From Stomoxys calcitrans (lineage: Eukaryota; Arthropoda; Insecta; Diptera; Muscidae): 64,000 nt of DNA. Of the stretch, positions 32,480-44,924 are shown piece by piece. The position numbers and the translations under genes were made by a program. The notes under the pieces are model-generated. The model had not been told where the DNA came from. It saw only the letters and a program-made list of their open reading frames with translations, and ran no database searches. Numbering within the stretch: position 1 is the first letter of the stretch; every line of letters begins with the position of its first letter. The stretch is from positions 47,427,527-47,491,526 of the forward strand of contig NC_081553.1 in assembly GCF_963082655.1 (NCBI RefSeq), written 5' to 3'.

Positions 32480-34215
32480 GCGATGGCACCTCAGACATTT
32501 CAACTCAAATATGGATATCAAATTCGTTCTTTATTCCCAACGGAAATTAAGTTCAGTTTAGGGCGTACCCCAAAACACTTGGCTCCAAAATTAGATATCA
32601 AATTAGTTTTCTACTCTGAAATACCTTTCATTTGAGTCCCATATTGTCATAATGGGTCAAATAACCCATTTGATGTATCTTTAGGAGAAAAAGCGCCACA
32701 TAGACTTGAACGCAAATTTTAATGTCATATTCGTAATCTACTCTCTAATATCCTTCATTTAAGTCTCATATAGCCTTGATCGGCTAATATACCCAATTTG
32801 GGGTATTTGGGTGTGGGTGACCTCCCATTACTTGGACCTAATGTTTTTTGCCATATTTGAAATCCACTGCCTAATACTTTTCATTTGAGTCCCATATTGA
32901 CATGAACTTCGAATATATCTGCTTAGAAGCGTTTTGGAGTTGGGGGCCCGCTGGATACTTGGACCCATATTCGTTTTCTGTTCTCCAATACCTTTCATTT
33001 GATAGCCTTATTGTGCCCATCGGACCACTTTCGGATATGGGTGTCGTTTTTGGGGTTAGAGGGTCCGCCTCCACCCGATATCTAAAAATTATATAGCCTA
33101 TGTTTCCTTCCAGACAAATGTTCACAATCTATGAAAATTTTAAGAAAATCGGTTCAGCCAAGTATCATATAGTGATAATGGGTCTAACGGCGTTTTTGAG
33201 GGGTGGCATAGCCTCCAATACTTCGATCTGATTTTATACGCCAAATTCGAAATCTACTCTCGAATACCTTTGATTTGAGCCCCATATTGAAGAGAATGTC
33301 CAATATGTCTGTTTGGGGGAGTTTTGAGGTTGGGGCGGCTCGATGGGTATCTAGACAAATGTTAATACCATATTCGTATTCTACTCTACAATACCTTTTA
33401 TTTGATACCTATATTGTTGCGATAGGTCCACTTTTGATTTTGGTTTGTGTTTTTTGGCATAAGGGGGAGGGTCCGTCCCCCTTCCGATATTGAAAATGTA
33501 TATAGCCTATGCTTCTTTCCAGACCAACCTACACAAAGCGAAAATTTCGAGAAAATCGGTTATGCCGTTTTTCAGTCTATATGGAACAAACAAACCGGGT
33601 CCCATATATCCGTGATTGGATTATGTGCCCATTTTGGGCGTTTTTGTGGAGGTGGAGTGGCCTTTATACTTCGACATGAATTTGTATGCCAGATTCATTA
33701 TCTACTCCCACATACTTTGTTCTTATCCTTCCACTTTTGATTTTGGGTGGTGTTTTTGGGGTAACGGGGAGGGTCCACCCCCCTCCCGATATCAATAAAT
33801 TATAAAGCATATTTCTTCTTCCTGACCATATTCGTAATCTACTCCCCAATACCTTTCATGTGAGTCCCATATTGTCATGATCGTTCAAAAACACTATTTT
33901 AGGGGAGTTTGGGGTTAGGGCAGCCCCCCAGTTACTTGGACCCAATTTTTAATATGAAATTCGTTATCTACTCCTGAATACCTTTAATTTAAGGCCCATA
34001 TTGTCTAGATCGGTTCACTTTTATTTTTGGGTAGTACTTTTGGGATAAAGGGGAGGGTCCGCCCCTCTCCCGATATCAAAAAATTATATAGCCTATGTTA
34101 CCTTACAGATCAACCTTCGCAATCTGTGAAAATTTCAAGGTAATCGGTTCAGCCGTGTTTGAGTCTATACGGAACAAACAAACCGAAAAACAAACACAAA
34201 TCCAATTTTATATAT
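32480..34215 (+). repeat. Unclassified repeat family (called C here), copy 1
   Basis: The interior repeats CTTTCATTTGAGTCCCATAT, ATTCGTATTCTACTC, GTCCGCC-CCC and ATATAGCCTATG words with irregular spacing of about 120-300 bp. The right end reads GTGAAAATTTCAAGG, ATCGGTTCAGCCG, ACGGAACAAACAAAC and TTTTATATATAAGAAG. A second copy is at 46066-47412. The family has no open frame and I cannot place it in a named class. Its sharp 3' tail with AAAC repeats suggests retroposition or a MITE-like element. Confidence 0.55.
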
Positions 34216-34797
34216 AAGAAGATATATCCGGTTATAGACCGATTTAAACCGTACTTGACTCCGTGGTTGGAAGTCATAACAAAACCCTGCATGCTCAATT
34301 TCAGCCAAATCGAATAAAAATCGCGTCTTGTAAGGGCTGAAGAAGTCAAATCGGGAGATCGGTTTATATGGGAGTTATTGAAAGTCATAACAGAACACTA
34401 TGTGCAAAATTTCAGCCAAATCGGACAAAAATTGCATCTTGCAGGTCCTCAAGAAGTCAAATCGAGAGATCGTTTTATATGGGAGCTATATTAGGTTGTT
34501 GTGCAAAAATTTTGCTTCCATGGGCTCAAGAAGTCAAATCGGGAGATCGGTTTATATGGGAGCTACATCCATATCTGAACCGATAATGCCCATTTCCAAT
34601 CCCCCAACGACCTTCGTCAATATAAAGTAGATGTGCAAAATTTCAAGCGGCTCTACGCGTTCGACCGCTATCGTGATTTCCACAGACGGACGGACGGACA
34701 TGGCTAGTTCGAATCAGAAATTCCTACTCAAAATTTCGAGTTGTTACAAACGGAATGACTAGATTAGTATACCCCCCTCCTATGGTGGTGGGTATAA
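34216..34797 (-). mobile_element. DINE-like element, GTCY half
   Basis: About three and a half monomers are followed by a complete end module: AGACGGACGGACGGACATGG, GTTACAAACGGAATGACTAG and CCTATGGTGGTGGGTATA. The hairpin end is missing at the junction with repeat family C. Confidence 0.65.
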
Positions 34798-36509
34798 AAA
34801 TTAAAGAGTCCCCAAATGTGACAACAGCTCATCAAAATTCCCAAGAAAACGACTTAAATACAGGAGTATTCACCAAAGCATACATCCTATAAGACTTACC
34901 AACTATACCGCCATTCTTCTACCTTTAAAGAAATTGAAGACGACTGACTATAAGATTACAAAAGCGGTGGCATCCCAAAAAAAAAAGAAGAGGCAAACAA
35001 GGCAACAGAGAAGATTAAAATGGATAACTAAACAATGGCAATGTTGTCAGCTAAACTAATGTGCTCATTAAAGTTTTCCACTTGTGTGCTTATCCCAAAT
35101 GGCACTCCTGGAGTTACAGTAGCAACAAAGGAATAAAACCAAAGAAAAAGCAGAAGGGTGCAAATCCACCAGCATTTTGCAAAAAAATGGACAACAAGAC
35201 GGCATAGCCAAAAAGCTCTCACCCACACACTCGCATTGCTGAAGTCTAAAAATGTCAAATGAGCAAAACGACAAAGCATAACCCCAAACCTATTTACCAT
35301 GCAATTGAAAACATGGATCAGAGCAGGACTTGAAAGTGTACTCGTATTGATGAAATTGTGCTGGGAAACACCTGACAATATTTGCAGGCATTTCGCAGCA
35401 ACCCCCTTCTGATATGGAGATGAAGCTTTCGATAACTACAACTCTTTGTTGTTCTTCTTGGAATATTGTCTGTATTCTACCCACAGCTCAGTTCGAGAGC
35501 TACAAAAAGCCAAATCCTTGCATTCATGTCAAAATCAAAATCACATTTCCCAAAAAAAAAAAAAAAAAACAATCAACAAAATCCATACATGTGGTAGTTA
35601 TGACAATTTCCTTACAATTTTTGTGCGTTTGATGTTATCCTGGGAGTTGATGATGATGATGGTCTATGGCCCCTTAGCAATCCACCAAATGACTACCTGA
35701 CTCATCATGGTGTTTTAAAAACCCACATAAAGAAATGGTGTTGCAAAACTGTTTGCAACATGTTTAGAAATTGGCAAATAATTGTTAAAGGTATCATCAT
35801 TAATGTCACCCTCAACTGAACTACTGCCACCACCACCACCACCACCACCACCACCACCACCACCACCACCACCACCACCACCACCACCACCACCACCACC
35901 ATCATCATCGTCGTCGTCCTCATCAGCACCATTAGTGTCACAGCTATAATGGATGTTCAAATTTTTGCAGGGATTTTGTTTTTAAGGCAATTAGCTACAG
36001 TTCGGATACCACACTCTCAGATGGCAGAGAAAAATATTTTTTTTTTTCATATGAACAGCAGGAAGCATGGCCACTGTTGAATGTAAGCATCGATGGCGTT
36101 AAAATGACCACCAGCAACAAGCCCAACATAATTCCTAGTACATTGGACAGCCTAATCAAACAGACAAAGGAACCTTGCTGACTATGTATGAGAAGCGTTA
36201 ACTGCGCAGCAACATCAGTTTGCACTCGCCAGGTAAACGAAGCTCAGGAAAGTAAGATTCGGACTTGTCAGGACTTGCGATAGGTTGTCTTCCAAGTAAA
36301 GACCCTTTGCAGGATGAATCAAAGTTTTTCTTAACTATGACAACACATTCAAGAACCTCAAAGCGACACTGGAAGGCAGTGTTTTTGATGACTAGAATCA
36401 AGGCAACAGCGCTATAGAGATTTTGCTTTCGATATTCTCCAACAACGGCAACAACAATACACTAACCTCAAAAATATGGCAAACAAGTTACCGTTATCCT
36501 GAGTTGTAG
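34798..36509. other. 1.7 kb without a recognised gene; contains a long CCA microsatellite
   Basis: A minus-strand frame at 35028-35378 (116 codons) has no recognisable domain, and its neighbours overlap in other frames. An A homopolymer of 18 lies at about 35551-35568. I see no exon pattern I could defend. Confidence 0.4.
35827..35901 (+). repeat. CCA trinucleotide microsatellite, about 25 units
   Basis: An uninterrupted CCA run of about 75 bp, followed by short ATC and GTC runs to about 35918. Frames across it give poly-glycine or poly-valine on the minus strand, which is a consequence of the repeat. Confidence 0.9.
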
Positions 36510-39500
36510 TGACAGCAGGTCTCTCAAATGACGCATGAGCCACTCAGGCATGAACCAACTCCCATGACTTGGTGACCAAGTCCCACGTTTACAACAGGAT
36601 TGATTTAAGTACCGGTGATTGAAACCTAGCCAGCGTTCTCCCCTTGTCCCTCAGATACAAAAGCTCGCAAGTCATTGGTCACGTGTTCGTTTGAACCGCT
36701 TTGTTCATGTCCCGGTGGCCATGTTCACGCCACGAGTGAATCACTTCTCTAGCCAGCGTTCTGCCCTTGTTTCCCAAACACGGGAGCTACTGAGCCTTTA
36801 ACCATGCCTGCGTTACAACCGCCTACTTCCGCTTCTTAGTGACTTAGTTCTACGTTCACGCCTGGAGTGAATCACGTCTCTGTGATACGACTAACCAGTG
36901 TTCTGCCTTGGCAGTTGCCCGCGTCCCAGTGACATAATGCCATGTTCTTGCGATTGATTGACGTTTCGGTAATAAGCCTATCCCAAGTTCAATCCTTGTC
37001 CCTCAAGCGTTGGAAACAACGGAGCCAGTGGCCACGCTTTCATTGCAACTGTCTTGTCCCAGTGATCAAGTGCCACGAATGAATCACGTCTCGGTGATTG
37101 AAGCGTAGTCTGTGTTCTACGCATGCCCCTCAGACACAGGAGCTCCCAAGCTATTGACCCCGCGTTGCTTAGAATCGATTTTCCTTGCATCCTGGTGACT
37201 TAGTGTTACCTTCACGCCTTATGTGAATCACGTCTAGGTGACTAGCCTAAACAGCATCAACCAACAATCACCCAACACAGCATCCCAGTGACCTATTGCC
37301 GTATTTACGTGGTGGGTGAAGCACTTCTCGTTGATAAGCCTACCCAGCGTTCTGCCTATGGTTATCAGACTCGAGAGCTACTGAGCCATTACCCATACGT
37401 GCGTTACAACCGCCCACTCCCTCTTCCCAGAGACTTAGTGCCACGTTCACGCCGTGAGTACATCACGTCTCGGTAATAAGCCTAGCCTGCATTCTGCTTT
37501 TGTTCTCACACACACGAGCAACTGGGCTATTGACCATGCGTTCTTTTCAAACGCCTTCTCCAGCGTCCCGCGTGATTGAATCACGTATTGCTGATTATCC
37601 TAGTCATTGTCCTGCTGTTATATCTGATATAAGAGCATCTGAGCCATAGACCACGTGTTCATTGCAACTGCTTACTCCCGTGTCCCAGTGAGATAATGCC
37701 ACGTTCACGACGCGATTGATTCATTTTTCGGCAATAAGCCCTCAAACGCAGAAACCACTAAGCCATTGGCCACGACTTCGTTACAACCGTCTACTACCGT
37801 GTCCCGGTGATCAAGTGCGACAATTACAATGTGGGTGAATCACGTTTCGATGATTAGAGCCTAGCCAGCGTTCTACCCATGTCCCTCAGACACAGAAGCT
37901 CCCAAACTATTGCCCTGCATTCGTTAGAACCGATTTCTCTCGCATTCTGGTGACCATGTGTTACGCTCACGCCTTATGTGAATCACGTCTTGGTGACTAG
38001 CCTAAACAGCGTCCTGCCCTTGTCCCTCAAAAACAGGATCCATTGGCCACACGTTCATAACAACCGTCTACTCACATGTACCGGTGAATAGTGCCACATT
38101 TACGAAATGAGTGAATCATGTGTCGGGGATAAGCCTTGTCTGCGTTCTGCCGTTGTTTCTCAGAGACAAGAGCTACTAGGCAACTATTCCCGCGTCTCTG
38201 TGACATAATGCCAAGTTCACCCCCCGATTAATTCACGTTTCTGTAGTTTGCTTAGCCAAAGTTCAACCCTTGTCCCTCAAACGCAGAAACGCCACGCCTT
38301 CGTTACAACCGTCTACTACCGTGTCCCGGTGATCAAGTGCCACAATCACAATGTGGGTGAGTCACATCTCGGTGGTTAAAGCCTAACCAGCGTTCTACCC
38401 ATGTCCCTCAGACACAAGAGCTTCCATACTATTGGCCCCGCATTCGTTAGAATCGAATTCTGGTGACCATGTGTTACGTTCACGGTGACCATGTGTTACC
38501 TTCACGCCTTATGTGAATCACGTCTTGGTGACTAGCCTAAACAGCGTCCTGCCCTTGTCGCTCAAAAATAGGATCCATTGGCCACACAACCGCCTTCCCC
38601 CCCGTCCCGATGACATAGTGCCACATTCACGACGTGAGTGAATCTCGTCTCGGTGATAAGCCTATCCAGCGTTCTGCCTTTGTTCCTCGAGCGCAAGAGC
38701 TATTGACCATGCTTTCTTAACAACCGCCTTCTCCCGTATCCCGGTGACCAAGTGCTTCGCTCACGCCGTGAATGAACCACGTTTCGGTTATTAATCTAGA
38801 TATTGTCCTGCCGTAATCTCCGGCAACCGAGCCATAGGCAACGTGTTCGTGAATGTGCCACTGTCTACTCCCGCGTCCCGGCGACATAATTCCACGTTCA
38901 CGCAACACTGATTGATTCACGTTTCGGTAATAAGCCTAGCCAAAATTCTACCCTTGTCCCTCAACCGAAGGAACCACTGAGGCGCGTTCATTACAACCGT
39001 CTTTTCTCGTGGCCCGGTGATCAAGTGCCATGATTACAATGTTAGTGAATCACGTTTCGGTGATTGGAGCCTAGCCAGCGTTCTACCCATGTCCATCTCA
39101 GACACAGGTTATTAGCCCCGCATTGGTGACCATGTCTTACGTTAACACCTTGTGTGAATTACGTCTAGGTGACTAGCCTAAACAGCTTCCTATTCTTGTA
39201 CCTTAAAAACAGGATCCATTGGCCACATGTTTATAACAAACACCTACTCACACATACGGGTGAATAATGCCATATTCACGACATGAGTGATTTGCCTAGC
39301 CTATTGAGCATGCGTTCTTTTCAATCGCCTTCCCTCGAGTCCCGGTAACAAAGTGCCTCGATCACGTCGTAAGTGAATCACGTCACGGTGATTATCTTAA
39401 TTATTGTCCTACCGTAAGCACTTACACAAGAGCAACTGAGCTATTCGCGTTCGTTGCAACTGCTTACTCCCGTGCCCCGGTGACGTAATGCCACGTTCAC

Positions 39501-39719
39501 GCCGCGATTGATTCACTTTAACCCTTATTCCTCAACTGCAGAAACCACTGAGCCATTGGCCAAGCGTTCGTTACAACCGTCTTCTCCCGTGTCACGGTGA
39601 TCAAATGCCACGATTACAATGTGAGTAAATCACGTTTCAGTGATAAGCCTAGCCTGCGTTCTGCCTCAGACACAGGAGCTTCCAAGCTTTTGGCCACGTG
39701 TTCATTAGAATCGTTTTCC
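36510..39719 (+). repeat. GC-richer satellite, monomer about 133 bp, about 24 units, with higher-order pattern
   Basis: The core words in order are GTGAATCACGTCTCGGTGAT, AAGCCTAGCCAGCGTTCTGC, CCTTGTCCCTCAGACACAGG, AGCTACTGAGCCATTGGCCA, CGTTCGTTACAACCGCCTAC and TCCCGTGTCCCGGTGACATA. The GTGAATCACGT core recurs at intervals mostly of 117-144 bp from 36737 to 39625. A variant with GATCAAGTGCCACGATTACA recurs at about 37057, 37807, 38328, 39016 and 39597, so units are organised in blocks of four to six. Small frames in the array are not conserved from unit to unit. The right end is cut by a DINE-like element. Confidence 0.85.
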
Positions 39720-40520
39720 ATGGGTTTATATGACAACAATGTCAGATTATGAGCTGATTTAGACCTAAATATTAGCACAGATGTTGGAAGTCATAACGGA
39801 ACACGACATGCAAAATGTCAGCCAAATAAGACAAAAATTGCGGCATGTAAGGGCTAAAGAAGTCAACTCAAGAAATCGGTTTATATAGGAGTTATATCAG
39901 GTTATAGATCGATTTGGACCGTACTAGGCAAATCAGATAAGAATTGGACCCTCCAGAAGCGACGTTTTATATCGTCGCTATGTCAGGTTACGGACTGATT
40001 TAGCCCATACTTGGCACAATTATTGAAAGTCATTCCTTAACGATATGTGTAAAATTTCAGCCAAAGCGGATAAGAATTGCGCCTTCTAAAGAAGTATAAT
40101 CGGGAGATCGGTTTATATGGCAGCTATATCAGGTTGTTAACCGATTTAAACCTTACTTAGCACAGGAAGTAAGACCAAAACACCACGTGCAAAATTTCAG
40201 CCAAATCGCATAAGAATTGCGCCCTCCAGAGGCTCAAGTCAAGATCAAGACCCAAGATCGGTTCATATGGAAACATGGACCGATATGACCCATTTACAAT
40301 CCCAACAGACCTACACTAATGAGAAGTATTTGTGAAGAGTTTCAAGCACCTAGCTTTACTTTTTCGAAAGTAAGCGCGCTTTCGAAAGACAGACGGACGG
40401 ACATGGCAAGATCGACTTAAAATGTCATGACGATCATGAGAATATATACTTTGTTGGGTCAATGTGTTACAAACAGAATGACGAAATTAGTATACCCCCA
40501 TTCTATGGTGGAAGGTATAC
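39720..40520 (-). mobile_element. DINE-like element inserted at the satellite edge
   Basis: About four monomers, some shortened, are followed by a GTCY-side module (GACAGACGGACGGACATGGC, ATATACTTTGTTGGGTC, CTATGGTGGAAGGTATA). The hairpin end is missing. Confidence 0.6.
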
Positions 40521-40847
40521 AAAAATGACCAAAGTCAAAATTTGAAAGCTCGATTTTCACCGTAGACGAATAGTGGACTTTTTTGCCCGGTACAATCCCA
40601 AGAATCAAAAACGCGAAGGGCCCGTTAAGTGGTTCAAATCACCCCACCCTAATACATACCGATCTCTCGATTTATGGCCTTGGTAACGAAATATACTCAT
40701 CAATTACCTGCTTACGACAAAACTGAGAGAAGTCATTTGTTTTAGATCATTCGACACCTTGACGTATAGGGTCTTAATCTGATATAGCTGCATATGGACC
40801 GATCTACCGATAAAGGGTCTAATACCCATGAATGCTTTATTATACCC
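40521..40847. other. Mixed spacer with a DINE-like monomer remnant
   Basis: 40528-40660 matches nothing in the window. From about 40664 onward ACCGATCTCTCGATTTATGG and GATATAGCTGCATATGGACC show a decayed monomer. Confidence 0.4.
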
Positions 40848-43604
40848 ACCACCGAAGGATGGGAGAATATACATTTTGTCATTCCGTTTGCAACCATCGA
40901 AATATCCATTTCCGACCCCATAAGGTATATATATTCTTGATCAGCGTAAAAGTCTAAGACGATCTAGACATGTCCGTCCGTCTGTTGAAATCATGCTACA
41001 GTCTTCAAAAATAGAGATATTGAGCTGAAACTTTGCACAGATGCTTTTTTTTGTCCATAAGCAGGTTAAGTTCGAAGATGGGCTGTATCGGACTATATCT
41101 TGATATAGCCCCCACATAGACCGATCCGCCGATTTAGGGTCTTAGGCCCATAAAAGCCACATTTATTATCCGATTTTGCTGAAATTTGGGACAGTGAGTT
41201 TTGTTAGGCCCTTCGACATCCTTCGTTAATTTGGGCCGGATCGGTCAGGATTTGGATATAGCTGCCATATAGACCGATCCTCCGATTTAGGGTCTTAGGC
41301 CCATAAAAGCCACATTTATTATCCGATTTTGCTGAAATATCGGACAGCGAGTTGTGTTAGGCTCTTCGACATCTTTCGTTAATTTGGCCGGGATCGGTCA
41401 GGATTTGGTTATAGCTGCCATATAGACCGATCCTCCGATTTAAGGTCTTAGGCCCATAAAAGGCGCATTTATTATTCGATTTAGCTGAAACTTGGAACAG
41501 TGAGTTGTGTAAGGACCTTCGGCACCTTTAGTTAATTTGGCCCGGATCGGTCAGGATTTGGTTATAGCTGCCATATAGACCGATCGTCCGATTTGGGGTC
41601 TTAGGCCCATGAAAGCCACATTTATTATCCGATTTTGCTGAAATTTGGGACAGTGGGTTGTCTTAAGCCCTTTGACATCTTTCTTCAATTTGGCCCTGAT
41701 CGGATTAAATTTACATATAGCTGCCATATAGACCGATCCTCCGATTTAGGGTCTTAGGCCCATAAAAGCCACATTTATTATCCGATTTTGCTGAGATTTG
41801 GGGCAGTGGGTTGTCTTAGGCCCTTTGACATCTTTCTTCAATTTGGCCCTGATCGGATCAGATTTACATATAGCTGCCATATAGACCGATCCTCCGATTT
41901 AGGGTCTTAGGCCCATAAAAGCCACATTTATTATCCGATTTTGCTGAGATTTGGGGCAGTGGGTTGTCTTAGGCCCTTTGACATCTTTCTTCCATTTGGA
42001 GACCGATCCCTCGAGTTAAGATTTTGGGCCCATGGCTGTCCGATGTCGCTGAAATTTGGGACAGTGAGTTGTGTTAGGCCCTTTGATATATTCCTTCAAT
42101 TTGGCCCTGATCGGATCAGATTTGGATATGGCTTGCATATAGACCGATCCTCCGATTTAGGGTCTTAGGCCCATAGAAGCCACATTTATTATCCGATTTT
42201 GCTGAAATTCGGGATAGTCGGTTGTCTTAGGCCCTTTGACATCTTTCTTCAATTTGCCCCTAATCGGATCAGATTTGGATATAGCTGCCATATAGACCGA
42301 TCCCTCGATTTAAGATTTTGGGCCCATAGAAGGCGCATTTATTGTCCGATGTCGCTGAAATTGGGGATAGTGAGTTGAATTAAGCCCCCTGATATACTTG
42401 TTCCTTATGGCACAGATCGGTCCAAATTTGGATATAGTTGCCATATAGACCGATCTCTCGGTTTTAGGTTTGGGGGCCATAAAAAGTGCATTTATTGTCC
42501 GATTTTGCTGAAATTTGGGACAGTGAGTTGTGTTAGGCCCTTCGACATCTTTCGTTAATTTGGTTTCGATCGGTCCAGATTTGGATATAGCTGCCATATA
42601 GACCGATCCTCCAATTAAGGGTCTTAGGCCCATAAATGCCACATTTATTATCCGATTTTGCTGAAATTTGGGACAACGAGTTGTGTAAGGACCTTCAACA
42701 CCTTCCGTTAATTTGGCCCGTATCGGTCAGGATTTGGTTATAGCTGCCATATAGACCGATCCTCCGATTTAAGGTCTTAGGCCCATAAAAGCCACATTTA
42801 TTACCGGATTTTGCTGAAATTCGGGACAGTGGGTTGCCTTAGGCCCTTTGACATCTTTCTTCAATTTGCCCCTGATCTGATCAGATTTGGATATAGCTGC
42901 CATATAGGCCGATCCCTCGATTTAAAGTTTTTGGCCCATAAAAGCCACATTTATTATCCGATTTTGCTGAAATTTAGGACAGTGGGTTGTCTTAGGCCCT
43001 TTGACATCTTTCTTCCATTTGGCCCTGATCGGATCAGATTTGGATATAGCTGCCATATAGACCGATCCTCCGATTTAAGGTTTTGGGCCCATTAAAGGCG
43101 CATTTATTGTCAGATGTTGCCGAAATTTGGAACAGAGAGTTACGTTAAGCCCCTCCACATACTTCTGCAATTTGGTTGAGATCGATCAAAATTTGCATAT
43201 AGCTGCCATATAGACCGATATCTCTATTTAAAGTCTTGGCCCCCAAAAAGGCGCATTTATAATCCGATTTAATTTTAAAATTTGACACATTGACTTATGT
43301 TAGGCTTTTCGACATCCATGTTATATATGGTTCAGATCGGTTTATTTTTAGATATAGCTACTAAAAAGATCAATATTTTGTTATACACAATTGAACAATG
43401 ACTATTAGTATATGGGCTGAATCGGATAATATTTCGATGTAACTGCTATGGGACATAAGGTATGCAATTTTCACCGGATTTTGATGAAAGGTGGTTTACA
43501 TATATAACCGAGGTGGTGGGTATCCCACATCCACCCACCCACCACCTCGGGTATATATACCCAACGTTCGGCCCGGCTGAACTTAACGCCTTTTAAATGT
43601 TTTT
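40848..43604 (+). mobile_element. DINE-1/HINE-like element with about 15 monomers of 153 bp
   Basis: The 5' module is ATACCCACCACCGAAGGATG, CCCCATAAGGTATATATATT, ATCTAGACATGTCCGTCCGT and GAGATATTGAGCTGAAACTT. Monomers with ATAGACCGATC recur at 41115, 41269, 41422, 41575, 41727, 41879, 42000, 42138, 42291, 42445, 42599, 42752, 42905, 43058 and 43210. All steps are 152-154 bp except around one shortened unit at 41999. The end carries CCACCACCTCGGGTATATAT, an imperfect hairpin (TTCGGCCCGGCTGAA) and AACGCCTTTTAAATGTTT. Frames at 41941-43095 follow the repeat. Confidence 0.75.
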
Positions 43605-44010
43605 TCCCGATTTCATTGAAATTTGAAACAGTGGGTTAATTTAAACCTCTCGACATCTGACCTAAATAAATATAGCTACCATATAGACCGATCTCCCGAT
43701 TAAGGGTCTGAAGCCCATAAAAGCTTTAGTTTTTAACCGATTTCGCTGAAATTTGAAACGGTGAGTAGTTTAAGGCCTCTCGGTCTATATTTAGATATAG
43801 CTGTCATATAGACCGATCTCCCGATTAAGGGTCTGAAGCCAATAAAAGCATTATTTTTTAACCGATTTCGCTGAAATTTGAAACAGTGAGTGGCTTTATG
43901 CTTCCAAACATAGGACCCAAATATAGTTTAGATGGGACTATATTTAGATATAGCTGCCATGTAGACCGATCTGCCGATGAAGGGCCTGAAACCATTTTAC
44001 TTGTTTTCAT
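43605..44010 (+). mobile_element. DINE-like element, last monomers
   Basis: Three short monomers of the GATTAAGGGTCTGAAGCCCA type follow, then an abrupt jump to CATTTTACTTGTTTTC at about 43992. The hairpin has been deleted, as in 9959-10410. Confidence 0.5.
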
Positions 44011-44924
44011 ATGATTTCAAATGTTCAGCTTGGTAAAACTAAAAATGGTTTTACTTGTTTGACATAGGCTTCCTACCTTCAATGCCCACTTTCAAAGCCT
44101 TTCAAAGAATTAATCCATAAATTGGCGCACTTCAACTTAAAATGCACAAAATCTTTATAGTAACATCATACCTCGAACTATCATTGATGGTGGTGGTTTA
44201 TCATCCCTATAAAGAGAAATCCTTAGTTATGGCAAATTTTCGCAAACTGTTACATTGCAACACTACCATCATCTCCCTTCGTTTTCGTTACGAATTTTCC
44301 ACCCATTGTCAGCATAATAATAATTATGTTGTTTGGATTATATACGGATGATATTGGCGTAACAAATTGTCTAACAAGACACGTGAAATGTCTGCCTTCC
44401 ATGGCATCGTACCAGTTGTTATACGCGTTCGTCCAACTGCAATGACACAATATCAATAATACAATAGTTTATATTTTTGTCCTACGTTTTATTATCGATT
44501 TGTTTTTTGTTTTTCCATTAACTGGAAAATTATTATCGTCGGAAAATTATTATCGTCGATTATATGAGCTATGATAGAAACGCATGTCTCAAATCATACT
44601 CCTTGCACTCGTAACAAAGCATTCAACTCCATTGCGGGGTGTGACAATTTTCATCAAATATCTATTATGTGTGTCGTCGAGCAGAAATAATTGCACATTA
44701 TGCCAGAAGGTATTTCATGATGAGAATCGAATTGATACGACCATGGCTGGACAGTATGGGTGATGATAGCATTAGATATAGAACTTTTTAATGGACATAT
44801 ACTTTTGATATAGAAAAGGACATGGCTTAGAGGCAGGGGTGGTTAGAGTATTAACGATTTAGTATAGCTATTCATTTAAAGAAGTGATTTGATAGGACAA
44901 GGTGATGTTACAAAATGTATAATT
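44011..44924. other. No recognised feature
   Basis: Mixed composition with short frames only (44142-44351 +, 44250-44456 -) that overlap each other and have no family features. Word ATTATCGTCG is locally duplicated at 44530-44560. Confidence 0.4.

Noticed and set aside
35028..35378. 116-codon minus-strand frame rich in aromatic and hydrophobic residues
   Set aside because: No domain, no signal-peptide logic, and overlapping alternative frames; no support for an exon.
35705..35960. Minus-strand frames with poly-glycine or poly-valine
   Set aside because: They are direct translations of the CCA microsatellite with no supporting context.
40848..43604. Regularly spaced repeats resembling a CRISPR-type array
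   Set aside because: The whole 153-bp unit is repeated, there are no unique spacers, and the setting is a eukaryotic transposon.
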